The notes under the pieces are model-generated. The model saw only the letters and a program-made list of their open reading frames with translations. It made no database searches and was not told the origin of the DNA. This document shows, one piece after another, positions 16,207-16,381 of a stretch of DNA of 16,381 nucleotides. Source of the stretch: Acidobacteriota bacterium (GTDB taxonomy: Bacteria > Acidobacteriota > Terriglobia > Terriglobales > Acidobacteriaceae). The stretch is taken from NCBI GenBank assembly GCA_021799405.1, contig JAJZAL010000112.1:1-16381 (forward strand). The letters are read 5' to 3'. The position numbers were made by a program, and so were the translations under genes. Position 1 is the first letter of the stretch, and every line of letters starts with the position of its first letter.

Positions 16207-16381
16207 GCGATTCGTTGCTCCGCTCAACACGGCCCCGCAATCTCTCTGCAAAGACAGTTGCATGAGCCGGGAGGACGCGGATGCAGCCCAGCGGCGTTTT
16301 CCTTCCATCAAAATCCGCAGGAATAAGCACTTCTTTCCTGGGATGGAATGAAGCCGCACAACAGAAGGTTCCCTCCGCCCT

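Noticed and set aside
16196..16330. N-terminal extension of the DUF4870-type protein from 16330
   Set aside because: It reads through a perfect Shine-Dalgarno that sits four bases before ATG 16195.

Overview
The window is an ordinary stretch of bacterial chromosome. It is GC-rich and codes densely on both strands. No rRNA, tRNA, IS element, prophage or CRISPR array is visible. The gene styles suggest Acidobacteriota, most likely a Terriglobia/Acidobacteriaceae soil bacterium. They include a TPR protein that seems to continue upstream into a MerR-like regulator, a bifunctional Rel, a secreted S9 prolyl oligopeptidase, a bactofilin, a small DUF4870-type membrane protein, and intergenic hairpins of the GGGGCTAAAGCCCC / GGCACGAC...GTC(G/A)TGCC kind. 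This assignment rests on recalled family resemblance, not on a search.

Layout from left to right. (1) The 3' part of a TPR-repeat protein (+), convergent with mmuM. (2) A minus-strand pair, rel (p)ppGpp synthetase/hydrolase followed by mmuM homocysteine S-methyltransferase. (3) An rRNA cytosine methyltransferase of the RlmI family (+), divergent from rel and followed by two REP-like hairpins. (4) A minus-strand group: a prolyl oligopeptidase, a GAF-EAL c-di-GMP phosphodiesterase, and a low-complexity ribbon-helix-helix protein. (5) A MurJ-family flippase (+), divergent from the oligopeptidase and convergent with a bactofilin (-). (6) A 342-bp regulatory gap with a 16-bp palindrome, then RNase R (+). 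(7) A small DUF4870-type membrane protein (-), convergent with RNase R.

Functional themes are growth-state control (Rel, EAL phosphodiesterase), translation and RNA metabolism (RlmI-like, RNase R), and the cell envelope (MurJ-like, bactofilin, secreted peptidase). The genes alternate strand often and do not form one large operon. I do not see a defence system, biosynthetic cluster or other dedicated new system.

The most unusual features are sequence-level. A perfect 10-bp-arm palindrome lies in frame inside the RNase R gene, within what looks like an extra protein segment; this resembles a palindromic repeat that has colonised a coding region. A paired hairpin element follows the methyltransferase gene. 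Several genes (rel, murJ, perhaps rnr) have a TANNNT box 5-8 nt before the start codon and no Shine-Dalgarno, suggesting leaderless mRNAs. The MurJ-family protein appears to lack two arginines important in E. coli MurJ.
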